Below, piece by piece: positions 1 to 7,352 of a stretch of 57,775 nucleotides of DNA (positions within the stretch are counted from its first letter, which is position 1; every line of letters starts with the position of its first letter). The stretch spans positions 1 to 57,775 of the IMG/VR virus record IMGVR_UViG_3300033996_000257. One strand, given 5' to 3'. Under the pieces are notes generated by a model. That model did no database searches, had not been told where the DNA came from, and saw only the letters and a list, made by a program, of their open reading frames with translations. The position numbers were made by a program, and so were the translations under genes. The stretch comes from a virus.

Positions 1-329
1 CATTTTGCGCAACTTGCCACTCTAGTGGGTATCGGCATCTTCAATACTGGCGGGGTTTCAACCAATGTCCAGCCCACAATACCTATCTATATATAAGAGA
101 TAAAAAGATAAATATATATATATATACATACAAGTGGACACTTAAAAAGAAAAAAAAGAAAAAAGGTTGAAGCTTTCTGGAAATCAGATAGGTATCGAGG
201 GATGAAGTAGTAGAATTGCCAGTAAACATCGAGCATTCCCGATACCCACTAGTTTGTCCGACTCAGCAAAATGGTGGGTATGCTCGACCAACAAGTGGGT
301 ATTGTCTAGTGAAATGAAAGGTCTTTCTC
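1..329. promoter_or_regulatory. Non-coding control region, possible origin or early promoter region
   Basis: No credible gene is seen in these 329 bases. The stretch from about 83 to 175 is very AT-rich, with an alternating AT run near 112-125 followed by long A/G runs. It is flanked by copies of GTGGGTAT in both orientations. An AT-rich unwinding-like tract beside short repeated boxes is typical of phage origins or of a repressor-controlled early promoter region. Which of these applies cannot be decided from sequence alone. A clear -35/-10 pair was not found. Confidence 0.45.
22..304. repeat. Iteron-like GTGGGTAT boxes with long inverted copies
   Basis: GTGGGTAT occurs at about 25-32, 274-281 and 295-302, and in reverse orientation at 242-249. 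The first and the reversed copy extend to a perfect 14-base inverted repeat, CTAGTGGGTATCGG at 22-35 against its complement at 239-252. A further inverted pair, TCGAGCAT at 229-236 and ATGCTCGA at 280-287, surrounds the central copies, so a cruciform or stem-loop is possible. They could be binding sites of an initiator or repressor. Confidence 0.55.
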
Positions 330-968
330 ATGCAAAAGGACTACAAAAAATGTAACAAGTGCGGCACAGAAAAGCCCGTTGCCCAATTCAAACGCCGCTT
401 ATCTCGTGCACAAATGCATGCTCGTGGCATGAAAGGTGAAGTGCTCATGACCATCACCTCAAAGAACTGCAAAGACTGCCAACCCAAGCGCAAGCCCCCG
501 AGCAAGCAAACGCCCAAGCAACTGCACAACATGGTGGTGAGTGGCGACATCAGCGAAGCGAGGGCGAAGCAGATACTGGCTGAACGCCAAAGGATGGCGG
601 TGTTGCTACAAAGCCGAGCACGCTACGAAGCGTGGGTAGATAAGTGGCGTAAACAACTCAAAGAAACCCTTGCACCCATGACATACGAAATCCACAAGGT
701 GAAGGCACAGATACGCTACGCCGCCCAAGCGGGGCATGGCGAGTACGAAGGGCTGTTGGAGAAGTACGAGTCGGTACTTAGAAGAGAGAAGGGACGCATA
801 CTGCTCGACTTCGAGGCAGACCCACACAAGTACAAAAGCATTAAAGAAAACTGGTGGGACTTGGTGTCCGAGTTCGGGGTCGAGTCTTTGCGTGACAGGT
901 GGATAAGCATAAGGAAGGAGGACAAAGCGAACATGAAAGTGCCCGAGCTACTGGCTCGGCGTAAGTAA
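330..968 (+). CDS. Zinc-finger-like hypothetical protein
   Basis: The 212-residue protein opens with paired cysteines, C8-x2-C11 and C47-x2-C50, the spacing of a small treble-clef or Zn-ribbon unit like those at the N-terminus of phage endonuclease-VII-like and HNH proteins. No catalytic H-N-H residues are visible after it. The remainder is basic and helix-rich, with many Lys, Arg and Glu. It is the first gene of the rightward arm, directly behind the repeat-rich control region, so an early DNA-binding or regulatory role is plausible but inferred. The start follows AAAGG at a suitable distance. Confidence 0.75.
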   Translation: MQKDYKKCNKCGTEKPVAQFKRRLSRAQMHARGMKGEVLMTITSKNCKDCQPKRKPPSKQTPKQLHNMVVSGDISEARAKQILAERQRMAVLLQSRARYEAWVDKWRKQLKETLAPMTYEIHKVKAQIRYAAQAGHGEYEGLLEKYESVLRREKGRILLDFEADPHKYKSIKENWWDLVSEFGVESLRDRWISIRKEDKANMKVPELLARRK

Positions 969-1008
969 CTGGCAGACATGGTGTCTGCGAGTTTCAGACG
1001 AAGTCTGA
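967..1008 (+). other. Tandem hairpins in the intergenic space
   Basis: An inverted repeat with 12-base arms, AACTGGCAGACA at 967-978 and TGTCTGCGAGTT at 982-993, has a TGG loop and one internal mismatch. A second, perfect hairpin follows immediately: TCAGAC, loop GAA, GTCTGA at 994-1008. The pair begins at the stop codon of the upstream gene and ends 22 bases before the next start. No T-run follows, so an mRNA-processing or stabilising element or a protein operator fits better than a classical terminator. A matching structure lies at 2244-2294. Confidence 0.6.
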
Positions 1009-1030
1009 TAAACAACTTTGGGAGAGAAGA

Positions 1031-1210
1031 ATGAATGATGACTTGTTTGCGTTGCCGTTCCATGAGTACATGGCGCGGCGTACCAAGTTTGCGGTGGACA
1101 GGATGCAGAGGGACAACCTGATTGACCCTGTCTACGCAAGCATTGCGTTACTCCAAGCGATGTGGGCGCGGGAGTATTGGTTTAAAAAGAATGAGGAGGA
1201 AACAGAATGA
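1031..1210 (+). CDS. Small hypothetical protein (59 aa)
   Basis: The reading frame encodes 59 residues beginning MNDDLFALPF and ending KKNEEETE. GGAGAGAAGA sits directly before the ATG and gives a good Shine-Dalgarno match. Its stop overlaps the next start as ATGA, the usual sign of translational coupling. No motif, signal peptide or membrane segment is apparent, and I do not recognise the family. It belongs to the dense early accessory run behind the first tandem hairpins. Confidence 0.6.
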   Translation: MNDDLFALPFHEYMARRTKFAVDRMQRDNLIDPVYASIALLQAMWAREYWFKKNEEETE

Positions 1211-1386
1211 TTAAAGAACAAGAACACGATTGGCACATCGAGCTTGTGCACATAAGGGCGCAACTGAGCTATGCAGTGGACAACCTTGACAGCATCAGCA
1301 AACGCCACGAAGTAGCACTGAAGCTTGAGAATGTGCTGTACCGCATACATGAGCTGTGCGAACTAACCCAAGGAGAAAGCAAATGA
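1207..1386 (+). CDS. Small hypothetical protein (59 aa)
   Basis: This 59-residue product starts MIKEQEHDWH and looks like a single long amphipathic helical hairpin with no cysteine cluster or signal sequence. The ATG overlaps the upstream stop by four bases, and the gene's own 3' end carries AAGGAG, which serves as the ribosome-binding site of the following gene at 1383. The overlap at both ends supports it as a real gene in a coupled series. Function unknown. Confidence 0.6.
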   Translation: MIKEQEHDWHIELVHIRAQLSYAVDNLDSISKRHEVALKLENVLYRIHELCELTQGESK

Positions 1387-1736
1387 AAACAAGTGAACTG
1401 ACAAGACACGCCCTTAACTGGGCGGTGTCGCAGGTCGAGGGCATAGACCACGATACGGCTATTCTTAACATCACTATTGGTGATGACAACGGCTGGTTCC
1501 TCGACTACCTGACTTGGGAGCAAGGCGGGCCGATTATTGAGCGGGAGCTTATTGAGATTTACCCATTGTGCAATGTTGAATGGGGGGCGCGTAAAGTAAA
1601 TGATGAGGGTGACTTGATGCGCTTTTATGGCGACACCCCACTGATTGCCGCTATGCGGTGCTATGTAGCAAGCAAGCTTGGCGATGAAGTCGAGATACCA
1701 ACAGAGTTAACACAAGGAGAAGTAAATGAAGATTGA
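1383..1736 (+). CDS. DUF2591-like phage protein
   Basis: The 117-residue product starting MKTSELTRHALNWAV has the pattern I associate with the phage DUF2591 family: an N-terminal LxxxxLNWAVxxxEG segment, a central GGPIIERE block, and a C-terminal TPLIAAMRCYVASKLGDEV block. The ATG at 1383 is chosen over an upstream in-frame ATG because AAGGAGAAAGCAA lies immediately before it. DUF2591 genes are common in early accessory regions of phages and prophages, and their biochemical role is not known. It overlaps the next gene by 11 bases. Confidence 0.8.
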   Translation: MKTSELTRHALNWAVSQVEGIDHDTAILNITIGDDNGWFLDYLTWEQGGPIIERELIEIYPLCNVEWGARKVNDEGDLMRFYGDTPLIAAMRCYVASKLGDEVEIPTELTQGEVNED

Positions 1737-1911
1737 AATTGATATTGATGAGTTGATTGAGGAAGCGGTCAAACACATGGAGGATGAAGATGATGTGCGT
1801 TGGTCTGTCGGCATGGCACTGCAAGTGCTGTACGAGGACAAGTGGCTGGAGGTACAGGAACGGCTAAACCAACTGTATCTTGAGCGGGTCAAAGAAAACA
1901 CGTTCTCGTAA
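1726..1911 (+). CDS. Small acidic hypothetical protein (61 aa)
   Basis: The product begins MKIEIDIDELIEEAV and is strongly acidic in its first half, with an EDEDD cluster, then a predicted helix rich in Leu and Glu. It starts inside the end of the upstream gene, with AAGGAGAAGTAA just before the ATG. No known domain is recognised. Small acidic phage proteins of this kind sometimes act as DNA mimics or inhibitors, but nothing specific in the sequence shows that here. Confidence 0.6.
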   Translation: MKIEIDIDELIEEAVKHMEDEDDVRWSVGMALQVLYEDKWLEVQERLNQLYLERVKENTFS

Positions 1912-1926
1912 AGAGGGGGTAGCAGA

Positions 1927-2136
1927 GTGAACAAGGACATGTCGGAATTTATAAACAAACTTATTTTGGAGAGACGAATGAACCCAATAGACGAAAAAGA
2001 CTTAGAGTCAATCTTGCACCGCTTGGTTGTGGACATAGCCAAGAACAAGGAAGTGTTGTGTTACTTGGCAAGCAAGCAATCGTTTGCTGAATTGCTTCAC
2101 ATGATGGGACATTTATTTAACCCAAGGAAAGACTAA
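1927..2136 (+). CDS. Small hypothetical protein, GTG start
   Basis: The frame opens with GTG at 1927, eight bases behind GAGGGGGT. Other in-frame starts are ATG at 1939 and ATG at 1978; the last has its own TTTTGGAGAG ribosome-binding site and would give 52 residues starting MNPIDEKDLE. The region common to all choices is a helical sequence with an LxxxLVVDIAKNKEVL core. The presence of two good ribosome sites leaves the true start open. Function unknown. Confidence 0.5.
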   Translation: MNKDMSEFINKLILERRMNPIDEKDLESILHRLVVDIAKNKEVLCYLASKQSFAELLHMMGHLFNPRKD

Positions 2137-2140
2137 CAAC

Positions 2141-2224
2141 ATGACCAACCTCACCTTTGTGCTTGTGTACACAGCCGCACTCGTAGTACTCCTCCTCGAC
2201 CTATTCGCATGGCGCATAGCGTAG
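2141..2224 (+). CDS. Very small membrane protein (27 aa)
   Basis: A 27-codon frame encodes MTNLTFVLVY followed by an almost uninterrupted hydrophobic stretch (TAALVVLLLDLFAW) and ends RIA. It reads as a single transmembrane helix. AAGGAAAG lies at a suitable distance upstream, and the frame fills the space between two genes exactly. Single-helix phage miniproteins of this size often modulate host membrane enzymes, but that is an inference from topology only. Confidence 0.45.
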   Translation: MTNLTFVLVYTAALVVLLLDLFAWRIA

Positions 2225-2294
2225 GGAACACTCATCGTAGAAAAACTCGCAGACATGGTGTCTGCCAGTTGCGTCGTTGGTGCGCTTCACCAAC
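2224..2294 (+). other. Second tandem-hairpin element and relic leader
   Basis: GGGAACACTCATC at 2224-2236 is nearly identical to the ribosome-site/start leaders at 8247 and 13878 but has ATC in place of ATG. Behind it, AACTCGCAGACA (2244-2255) and TGTCTGCCAGTT (2259-2270) form a 12-base-arm hairpin around TGG with one mismatch, followed by a perfect 7-bp hairpin GTTGGTG/CACCAAC at 2276-2294. The architecture repeats that at 967-1008. The two structures share loop and arms, with the mismatched base exchanged between left and right arm. Confidence 0.6.
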
Positions 2295-2315
2295 ATTTTA
2301 AAAAGGAAAGCAATC

Positions 2316-2945
2316 ATGAACCAAGTAACTCAAACCGAAACGCAAGCTTTGGAACAAGCAACACAGCCCACCCCCGAGGTAGCCCCAACGCCTCAGCCCA
2401 AGCAAACGCTTATCCACACCCTGCTTCACGCCATCAATGAACACATCGACACGCAAGTCAACGAGAAGGTCAGCGCCGTCCTAGAAGCTCATAGTGCCGT
2501 GCGATATATCGACGAGTCGTTTAAAGACGCAATCCAAGAAATATCAGAGAACTGTGTGCGTGAGCATGAGGACAGTGAGGAACACCTGACTCAAGAAAGC
2601 GTGCGTGAAATCATGGACGACATGATTACCGAGCAAGTACGCAGAGAGGTGCGGGACACAGACATCAGCGACCAGATACACGACGCAATCACAGACTATG
2701 ACTTCGATGACAAGTTTGATGCGTACGATGTTGACGACAAGATTGAGATGTACCTAGACAACAACGACTATCCCGACGCAGACCGCGTGGAGGAAATGAT
2801 TACTGAAACTGTGGAGGAGATGCTTGACAAGAAATTAAAAGAAGCACTGAGCAAAGTGATAGACGAGTATGTTGAGAAAGCAATACACAAAGAAATGGAG
2901 GAATGGAATGTACGAGTCGTGTGGGACAGAAATCGTGGAATTTGA
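2316..2945 (+). CDS. Acidic helical hypothetical protein (209 aa)
   Basis: The product starts MNQVTQTETQ; an upstream in-frame ATG at 2277 lies within a hairpin and has no ribosome site, whereas AAAAAGGAAAGCAATC precedes 2316. After a Gln/Thr/Pro-rich N-terminus, the protein consists of alternating charged helices with many Asp and Glu and repeated short DxxD/DDK segments between residues 100 and 160. It looks like a coiled coil. No enzymatic motif is present and the family is not recognised. It overlaps the next gene by 38 bases. Confidence 0.65.
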   Translation: MNQVTQTETQALEQATQPTPEVAPTPQPKQTLIHTLLHAINEHIDTQVNEKVSAVLEAHSAVRYIDESFKDAIQEISENCVREHEDSEEHLTQESVREIMDDMITEQVRREVRDTDISDQIHDAITDYDFDDKFDAYDVDDKIEMYLDNNDYPDADRVEEMITETVEEMLDKKLKEALSKVIDEYVEKAIHKEMEEWNVRVVWDRNRGI

Positions 2946-3579
2946 AGACCTCGACCAACGAGCCAAGGACAACGCCATACACCTGTATGGCGAGCCGCCC
3001 GATGATTGGTACGAGTGTGTGTACGACAGCTTCAAAGAAGATGGACGCGCTAAGGGTTTCGTCATTGATGATATTCAATTTAGCGGGTTCTGTTCTCAAG
3101 GCGATGGTGCTTCTTGGACAGGGCATATTGAATTGATTCGCTTCATAGAAGCGTGTGTGCCACAAGACCATCCAGAGTTCTCAAGGTACACAGTACTGGT
3201 AGAGCTTATGCGTAATGCGTGGGTAGACCCAACGATGGGCGTGTCACGCAGGTCGTTCTACTACAACCACTCAGGGACGATGAGCTACGAAAGCATCAAA
3301 TCCCACGCATCTTTGGGTGAGGACTACGGCGACTTGATAGACAGAGGCATCTTGGAAGGTGCGTCAGTCTATGAACTAGAGCAAGCAATCGACACCGAGC
3401 GCTTGGTCTGTGAGCTTGAAGAGTTTGCGATTAGTCGGGCAAAGGAATACGCCGATGAAATCTATGACGCTTTGAGACAGGCGTATGAGGGCTATACGAG
3501 TGAGGAATCATTCAAAGAACTCATATACATCAATGGTTGGAGATTTAACAACAAGGGGGAGATGCAAGATGGGGTATAG
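2908..3579 (+). CDS. Conserved phage hypothetical protein (223 aa)
   Basis: The start at 2908 (MYESCGTEIVEF) is preceded by GGAGGAATGG. The N-terminal third contains a WYECVYDSFKE segment followed by IDDIQFSGFCSQGDGASW, a block I know from many phage hypothetical proteins that share the SGFxSQGDGAxxxG core. The role of that family is unknown. The second half has further aromatic- and Glu-rich helical blocks. It is part of a run of overlapping accessory genes and shares 11 bases with the next one. Confidence 0.65.
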   Translation: MYESCGTEIVEFEDLDQRAKDNAIHLYGEPPDDWYECVYDSFKEDGRAKGFVIDDIQFSGFCSQGDGASWTGHIELIRFIEACVPQDHPEFSRYTVLVELMRNAWVDPTMGVSRRSFYYNHSGTMSYESIKSHASLGEDYGDLIDRGILEGASVYELEQAIDTERLVCELEEFAISRAKEYADEIYDALRQAYEGYTSEESFKELIYINGWRFNNKGEMQDGV

Positions 3580-3958
3580 GTCAGATGTAGCGTATGTCAT
3601 ACGCTTTGAAACAGCAGAGCAACGAGACACATTCGTTGAGTTGGTCAGGCATCGCAACGATGGTATGTCAGAGGCAATCAAAGAATGCGAGACAAGGTAT
3701 GAGCAACCAATCATCACATTCGAGGTAGAGGATGTGAAGTGGTACGCAGACTACGACGATGTGAAAGCACACAACGCAATTCTGGATTGGTCAATCGAGC
3801 TTTATCCAGAGGCAGGCTACCGCATCACGCAGATGGGTGAGGATGGTGTAGAAGAGTCAAACCAAGGCGGTGATACAGACGACATTTGGGACTACATCTA
3901 CACATCGCACTCACTCAACACAGAGTTCCCCGCAATCAAATCAACAACACAGGAGTAA
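3569..3958 (+). CDS. Conserved phage hypothetical protein (129 aa)
   Basis: The product begins MGYRSDVAYVIRF, a start seen in a widespread group of phage hypothetical proteins. It continues with a VKWYADYDDVKA block and an acidic C-terminal half with DTDDIWDYI. GGGGGAGATGCAAG precedes the ATG at 3569 within the end of the upstream gene, so an upstream in-frame ATG at 3485 is rejected. A compact alpha/beta fold is likely. Function unknown. Confidence 0.65.
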   Translation: MGYRSDVAYVIRFETAEQRDTFVELVRHRNDGMSEAIKECETRYEQPIITFEVEDVKWYADYDDVKAHNAILDWSIELYPEAGYRITQMGEDGVEESNQGGDTDDIWDYIYTSHSLNTEFPAIKSTTQE

Positions 3959-3963
3959 GCAAC

Positions 3964-4923
3964 ATGTTTGGAAACACAGTCAGAGCTTTACCTTGGGTGC
4001 GTGACTACGCCGAGGCAGAGAAGCAATTCAATGTACGCGGCGTAGTGCGTAGTAAGAAGTGGGCAGAGAACGAACGCCCTTTGTATAAAACGTACCACCA
4101 CTATCGTGTGGTCAAGCACGCCGAGTACTATGACTTGATGCTGTACCGCACAGTGATGGCAAGGTACTTCACACCGCAGACTATCGACGGCAAGCTACAT
4201 GAACGCTGTCTGTACATGGGCGACCAGTCCATAACAAGCAGAGACTTTATGTACCATGTGTTGGGTGTGGAGAGAGGGCTTAGAGAAGTCATGCCTGATG
4301 GGACAAAGGTGATAGCACCCATCTATCACAGGTCGTCGCTACACCACGATGGCAATGACTTCAGTGCCGACTACCTATACGTGGATGGCGTGTTGGACAC
4401 CAGCAAATCAGTGCACACAAGACACTACCGCAAAGTCTCAAGCAAAGACGACAAAGCACATCGTGCTAAGGTAGTCAAGATGTTCGAGCCATACATCATG
4501 ATGGCACAGATGCGTATGCCTGAGTTCCATGCAAACACAGAGGTCAACAAAAACTATGGCACACCCTTCAGTGGGGGCAGTGAACGCAGGTATCAAGAAT
4601 CAATAATTGATATGTCAGAAGGTAGCACCGACCAGATAGCTATCAATCACTTCTTTCAGATGTGTCAGAACGCATACGAAGTGCTTATATCCAAGCGGGC
4701 ATACGCGCAACCCAACTTCAACATGGGGTCAACGTACCACAAAAGACCCGCTGACTCCATCGACAAGCTTGAGAAACCAATAACCCCGCCTGAGTTTCGT
4801 TCCGCCATCATCGGGCGCATCAATAGGCTGACAGGTGCACACGAACGCACCGAGTTGGTAGAGATTCCACAATTCGTTGTGGAGAGTGATTACCCCCGCA
4901 CAAACATCGTGCTTAAAGGGTAA
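3964..4923 (+). CDS. Hypothetical protein (319 aa)
   Basis: The chosen start, MFGNTVRALPW at 3964, follows CAGGAGTAAGCAAC; the longer frame from 3886 lies inside the upstream gene. The protein is rich in Tyr, His and Arg, with blocks such as YHHYRVVKHAEYYDLMLYRTVMARYF. No catalytic signature could be assigned. It closes the first early block and is followed by the palindromic operator/promoter before the VWA gene. Confidence 0.65.
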   Translation: MFGNTVRALPWVRDYAEAEKQFNVRGVVRSKKWAENERPLYKTYHHYRVVKHAEYYDLMLYRTVMARYFTPQTIDGKLHERCLYMGDQSITSRDFMYHVLGVERGLREVMPDGTKVIAPIYHRSSLHHDGNDFSADYLYVDGVLDTSKSVHTRHYRKVSSKDDKAHRAKVVKMFEPYIMMAQMRMPEFHANTEVNKNYGTPFSGGSERRYQESIIDMSEGSTDQIAINHFFQMCQNAYEVLISKRAYAQPNFNMGSTYHKRPADSIDKLEKPITPPEFRSAIIGRINRLTGAHERTELVEIPQFVVESDYPRTNIVLKG

Positions 4924-4932
4924 TCCCTAGCT

Positions 4933-4972
4933 CTGTCAAAGCTGTCAAAGCTTTGACAGCTTGTGTTATAGT
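4933..4972 (+). promoter_or_regulatory. Operator palindrome with extended -10 promoter
   Basis: CTGTCAAAG is present twice in direct orientation (4933-4941, 4942-4950) and once inverted as CTTTGACAG (4951-4959). The last two copies form a perfect 24-base palindrome at 4939-4962, with half-site AAGCTGTCAAAG. Directly downstream, TGT-TATAGT (4964-4972) is an extended -10 element. The palindrome covers the -35 zone, as expected for a repressor or activator operator. The start codon served is at 4996, giving a short leader. This is the clearest regulated promoter in the window. Confidence 0.7.
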
Positions 4973-4995
4973 GTTGAACATAACAGGAGAAGCAA

Positions 4996-6186
4996 ATGAG
5001 TTTCGAGAAGATGACCCTCAACCAACGCATACAAGCGGTCAACATAGACTGCATGCGGCATCCAAAATTTGCACTGCTCAGCGCAGTGATATGTATGGGC
5101 AAGTCTGAGGTATCAGACAAGGTGCCTACTGCATCAACCAATGGGCGTGACAAGAAGTACGGCTCAGCGTTCATCACCCCACTCAACCGCAAGCAACTGC
5201 GGTATCTAGCACTGCATGAGAACTTCCACGTTGCACTCAAGCATTGTGTGTTGTATCGCGCAGAGAACAAGCGCATGCCTAAGCTTTGCAACATTGCTCA
5301 GGACTATGTGGTCAATGCACTCATCGAAGAGCTTGACCCTAACTTCGAGTTTGTTGAACGTCCAACACCAAACCTGTTGATTGACCGCAAGTACTTCGGT
5401 TGGTCTTTCCCTCAGGTACTCAATGACCTCATCAAACAAGGGCGCAAAGAACCCGAAGATGGTGAGGGTGGCGATGACCACGGATACGATGAGCCCATCG
5501 ACGCGCATGAGGATGGTGAGTTTGCTGAGGACGAGAAAGAGAAGCTAGGCAAACAGATTGACGATGCCAATAGGCAAGGCGAGATGCTTGCGCGTAAGTT
5601 AGCAGGTCAAGGTGCAGGTGGTCGTGACATCTTTGGTCATGCCAAGGAACGCATCACTGACTGGATACCCTCCATGCAAGACTGGATAACCTCTGTGTCC
5701 CAAGGTGATGACAACTCACGCTTCTGTCCCCCCAACAAGCGACTGCTTGCGTCTGGCTACATCATGCCATCGCACTACACCGAGACAGTCGGTGAGTTGA
5801 TACTCGCACCCGACACATCAGGTTCTATGTATCCGCACTATCGTCTGCTCTTTGGTGAAATCTCTCGCATCTGTCAGCTAGTCAAGCCCGAGACTGTTCG
5901 CATCTTGTGGTGGGATGACGCTGTGTGTGGCGACCAAGTATTCAAACCAAATGAATATGAACTGATTGCATCTCTCTTGAAACCTCAAGGCGGTGGCGGC
6001 ACAACTCCGCAAGTTGTCGTTGACTACATTCGTGAGCACAAGATAGATGCCAAAGGAATCGTATGGCTGACCGATGGATACCTCGGTTGCGATACGCCTA
6101 GCACCCCGATGCCGTCACTGTGGGGTGTGGTGGACAACGACTCGTTCGTTCCCACTCACGGCAAGGTCTTGCATATCTCTCTTTAA
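4996..6186 (+). CDS. DUF2201-like HExxH metallopeptidase / VWA protein
   Basis: This 396-residue protein combines an N-terminal zinc-peptidase-like domain with a C-terminal von Willebrand A domain, the arrangement of DUF2201 proteins. The HExxH motif is H74-E75-N-F-H78. The MIDAS motif D273-T-S-G-S277 is completed by Thr336/337 in GGGTTP and Asp360 in LTDG, so metal-dependent ligand binding looks intact. An acidic, glycine-rich linker lies at about residues 155-185. The next gene is a MoxR-type AAA+ ATPase, the usual partner of VWA proteins in chaperone-like complexes that insert cofactors or remodel targets. The gene has its own operator and promoter. A client is not evident. Confidence 0.85.
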   Translation: MSFEKMTLNQRIQAVNIDCMRHPKFALLSAVICMGKSEVSDKVPTASTNGRDKKYGSAFITPLNRKQLRYLALHENFHVALKHCVLYRAENKRMPKLCNIAQDYVVNALIEELDPNFEFVERPTPNLLIDRKYFGWSFPQVLNDLIKQGRKEPEDGEGGDDHGYDEPIDAHEDGEFAEDEKEKLGKQIDDANRQGEMLARKLAGQGAGGRDIFGHAKERITDWIPSMQDWITSVSQGDDNSRFCPPNKRLLASGYIMPSHYTETVGELILAPDTSGSMYPHYRLLFGEISRICQLVKPETVRILWWDDAVCGDQVFKPNEYELIASLLKPQGGGGTTPQVVVDYIREHKIDAKGIVWLTDGYLGCDTPSTPMPSLWGVVDNDSFVPTHGKVLHISL

Positions 6187-6206
6187 TCAACTCAAGGAAA
6201 GCAATC

Positions 6207-7331
6207 ATGAATCAATATCTCTCTTCTTCTCAAGTCATCGACCTAATCGCCGCTGTTGGTCACAAGCGCACCATCATTGTCGAGGGCGAGAACGGCATCG
6301 GCAAGACTGCGCTGTTCCACCAACTCAAGCGTATGCCTAAGTTTGCCAATCACATTGCCGTTGACCCTATCGACTGCACTCAGTTGTCCGATGGTTCTGT
6401 GTGGATGCCTGACCTTGACCGCGAGAACGGCGTGTCGCGTGAGCTTCCCAATGAACGCTTCGGTGTATCGAAGAACAATCAACGTGGTGTCAATGGTGGC
6501 AAACCAATCATCGCGTTCTTAGATGAGATTGCCAAAGCACCGCAGTTCATCAAGAACGTACTCGCGCCTATCGTGTACGAGCAACGTGTTGGCAACTACC
6601 ACTTCGTTGAGAACAGTATTGTCTTCGCCGCTACCAATCTATCGGTCGAGGGTCTTGGCGATTCCATTCAAGCTCACTTGCGTAATCGTCTTGTGTTCGT
6701 CAAGATGCGTAAGCCGACTGCTGTCGAGTGGGTGCGTTGGGCTACCGATGCGGGTATCAATCCTATGGTCATCGCATTCGTTGACAACAACCCGATGGTG
6801 ATGGACTCGTTCCTCGACTATGAGAAGGGCGGCAAGTATGAGGGCAAGACGTTATCCAAAGACAACGGACACATCTTCAATCCCAAGTCTGTGCAACTCG
6901 CGTATGCAACTCCTCGTTCACTCGCCGCCGCTGGTGATGTCTTGGATGAGGGCATGCACGTACTCGACGACGACACTCTTGAGCAAGCTCTAATCGGTAC
7001 TGTCGGTGTCGTTACTGCTGAGGCGATGGCATCGTTTGTTCGCTTCGGTCGTGACATCTGTGACTATGCACGCGTCATCGCTGACCCTGCTAAAGCACCG
7101 CTGTCCGACAACCCCACTGCGCAGTTGATTCAAGTCTTTCAGTTTGTGTCGCGTGCACAGACGAGAGAAGAAGCGGCGGCAGTTACTGAGTATGTGTGGC
7201 GCATGCGTGCAGAGATGCAGTCAATCTTCTGCAACACAGTGTCCACATCTCAGCGTGTAGGCGTGTTCGTTACCAACACTAACTTCGGCAAGATGTTGGC
7301 TGAGCACAAAATCTTTTTCGGCACCAAGTAA
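6207..7331 (+). CDS. MoxR-type AAA+ ATPase
   Basis: The 374-residue protein starts MNQYLSSSQV at 6207, behind AAGGAAAGCAATC; the earlier in-frame ATG at 6120 lies in the upstream gene. Walker A is GENGIGKT at 27-34, Walker B IIAFLDE at 101-107, and a sensor-1-like VFAATN follows near residue 150. Length and motif spacing fit MoxR/RavA-like ATPases. Pairing with the upstream VWA/HExxH gene 20 bases away strongly suggests a MoxR-VWA complex. In bacteria such pairs act in protein maturation or metal-centre assembly. The phage role, perhaps remodelling of host or virion proteins, is inferred. Confidence 0.88.
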   Translation: MNQYLSSSQVIDLIAAVGHKRTIIVEGENGIGKTALFHQLKRMPKFANHIAVDPIDCTQLSDGSVWMPDLDRENGVSRELPNERFGVSKNNQRGVNGGKPIIAFLDEIAKAPQFIKNVLAPIVYEQRVGNYHFVENSIVFAATNLSVEGLGDSIQAHLRNRLVFVKMRKPTAVEWVRWATDAGINPMVIAFVDNNPMVMDSFLDYEKGGKYEGKTLSKDNGHIFNPKSVQLAYATPRSLAAAGDVLDEGMHVLDDDTLEQALIGTVGVVTAEAMASFVRFGRDICDYARVIADPAKAPLSDNPTAQLIQVFQFVSRAQTREEAAAVTEYVWRMRAEMQSIFCNTVSTSQRVGVFVTNTNFGKMLAEHKIFFGTK

Positions 7332-7352
7332 TCAACACAAAGGAAACCAATC

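Noticed and set aside
112-125. Alternating AT run as part of a CRISPR or satellite array
   Set aside because: It is a single short dinucleotide run without spacers or a longer repeat unit.
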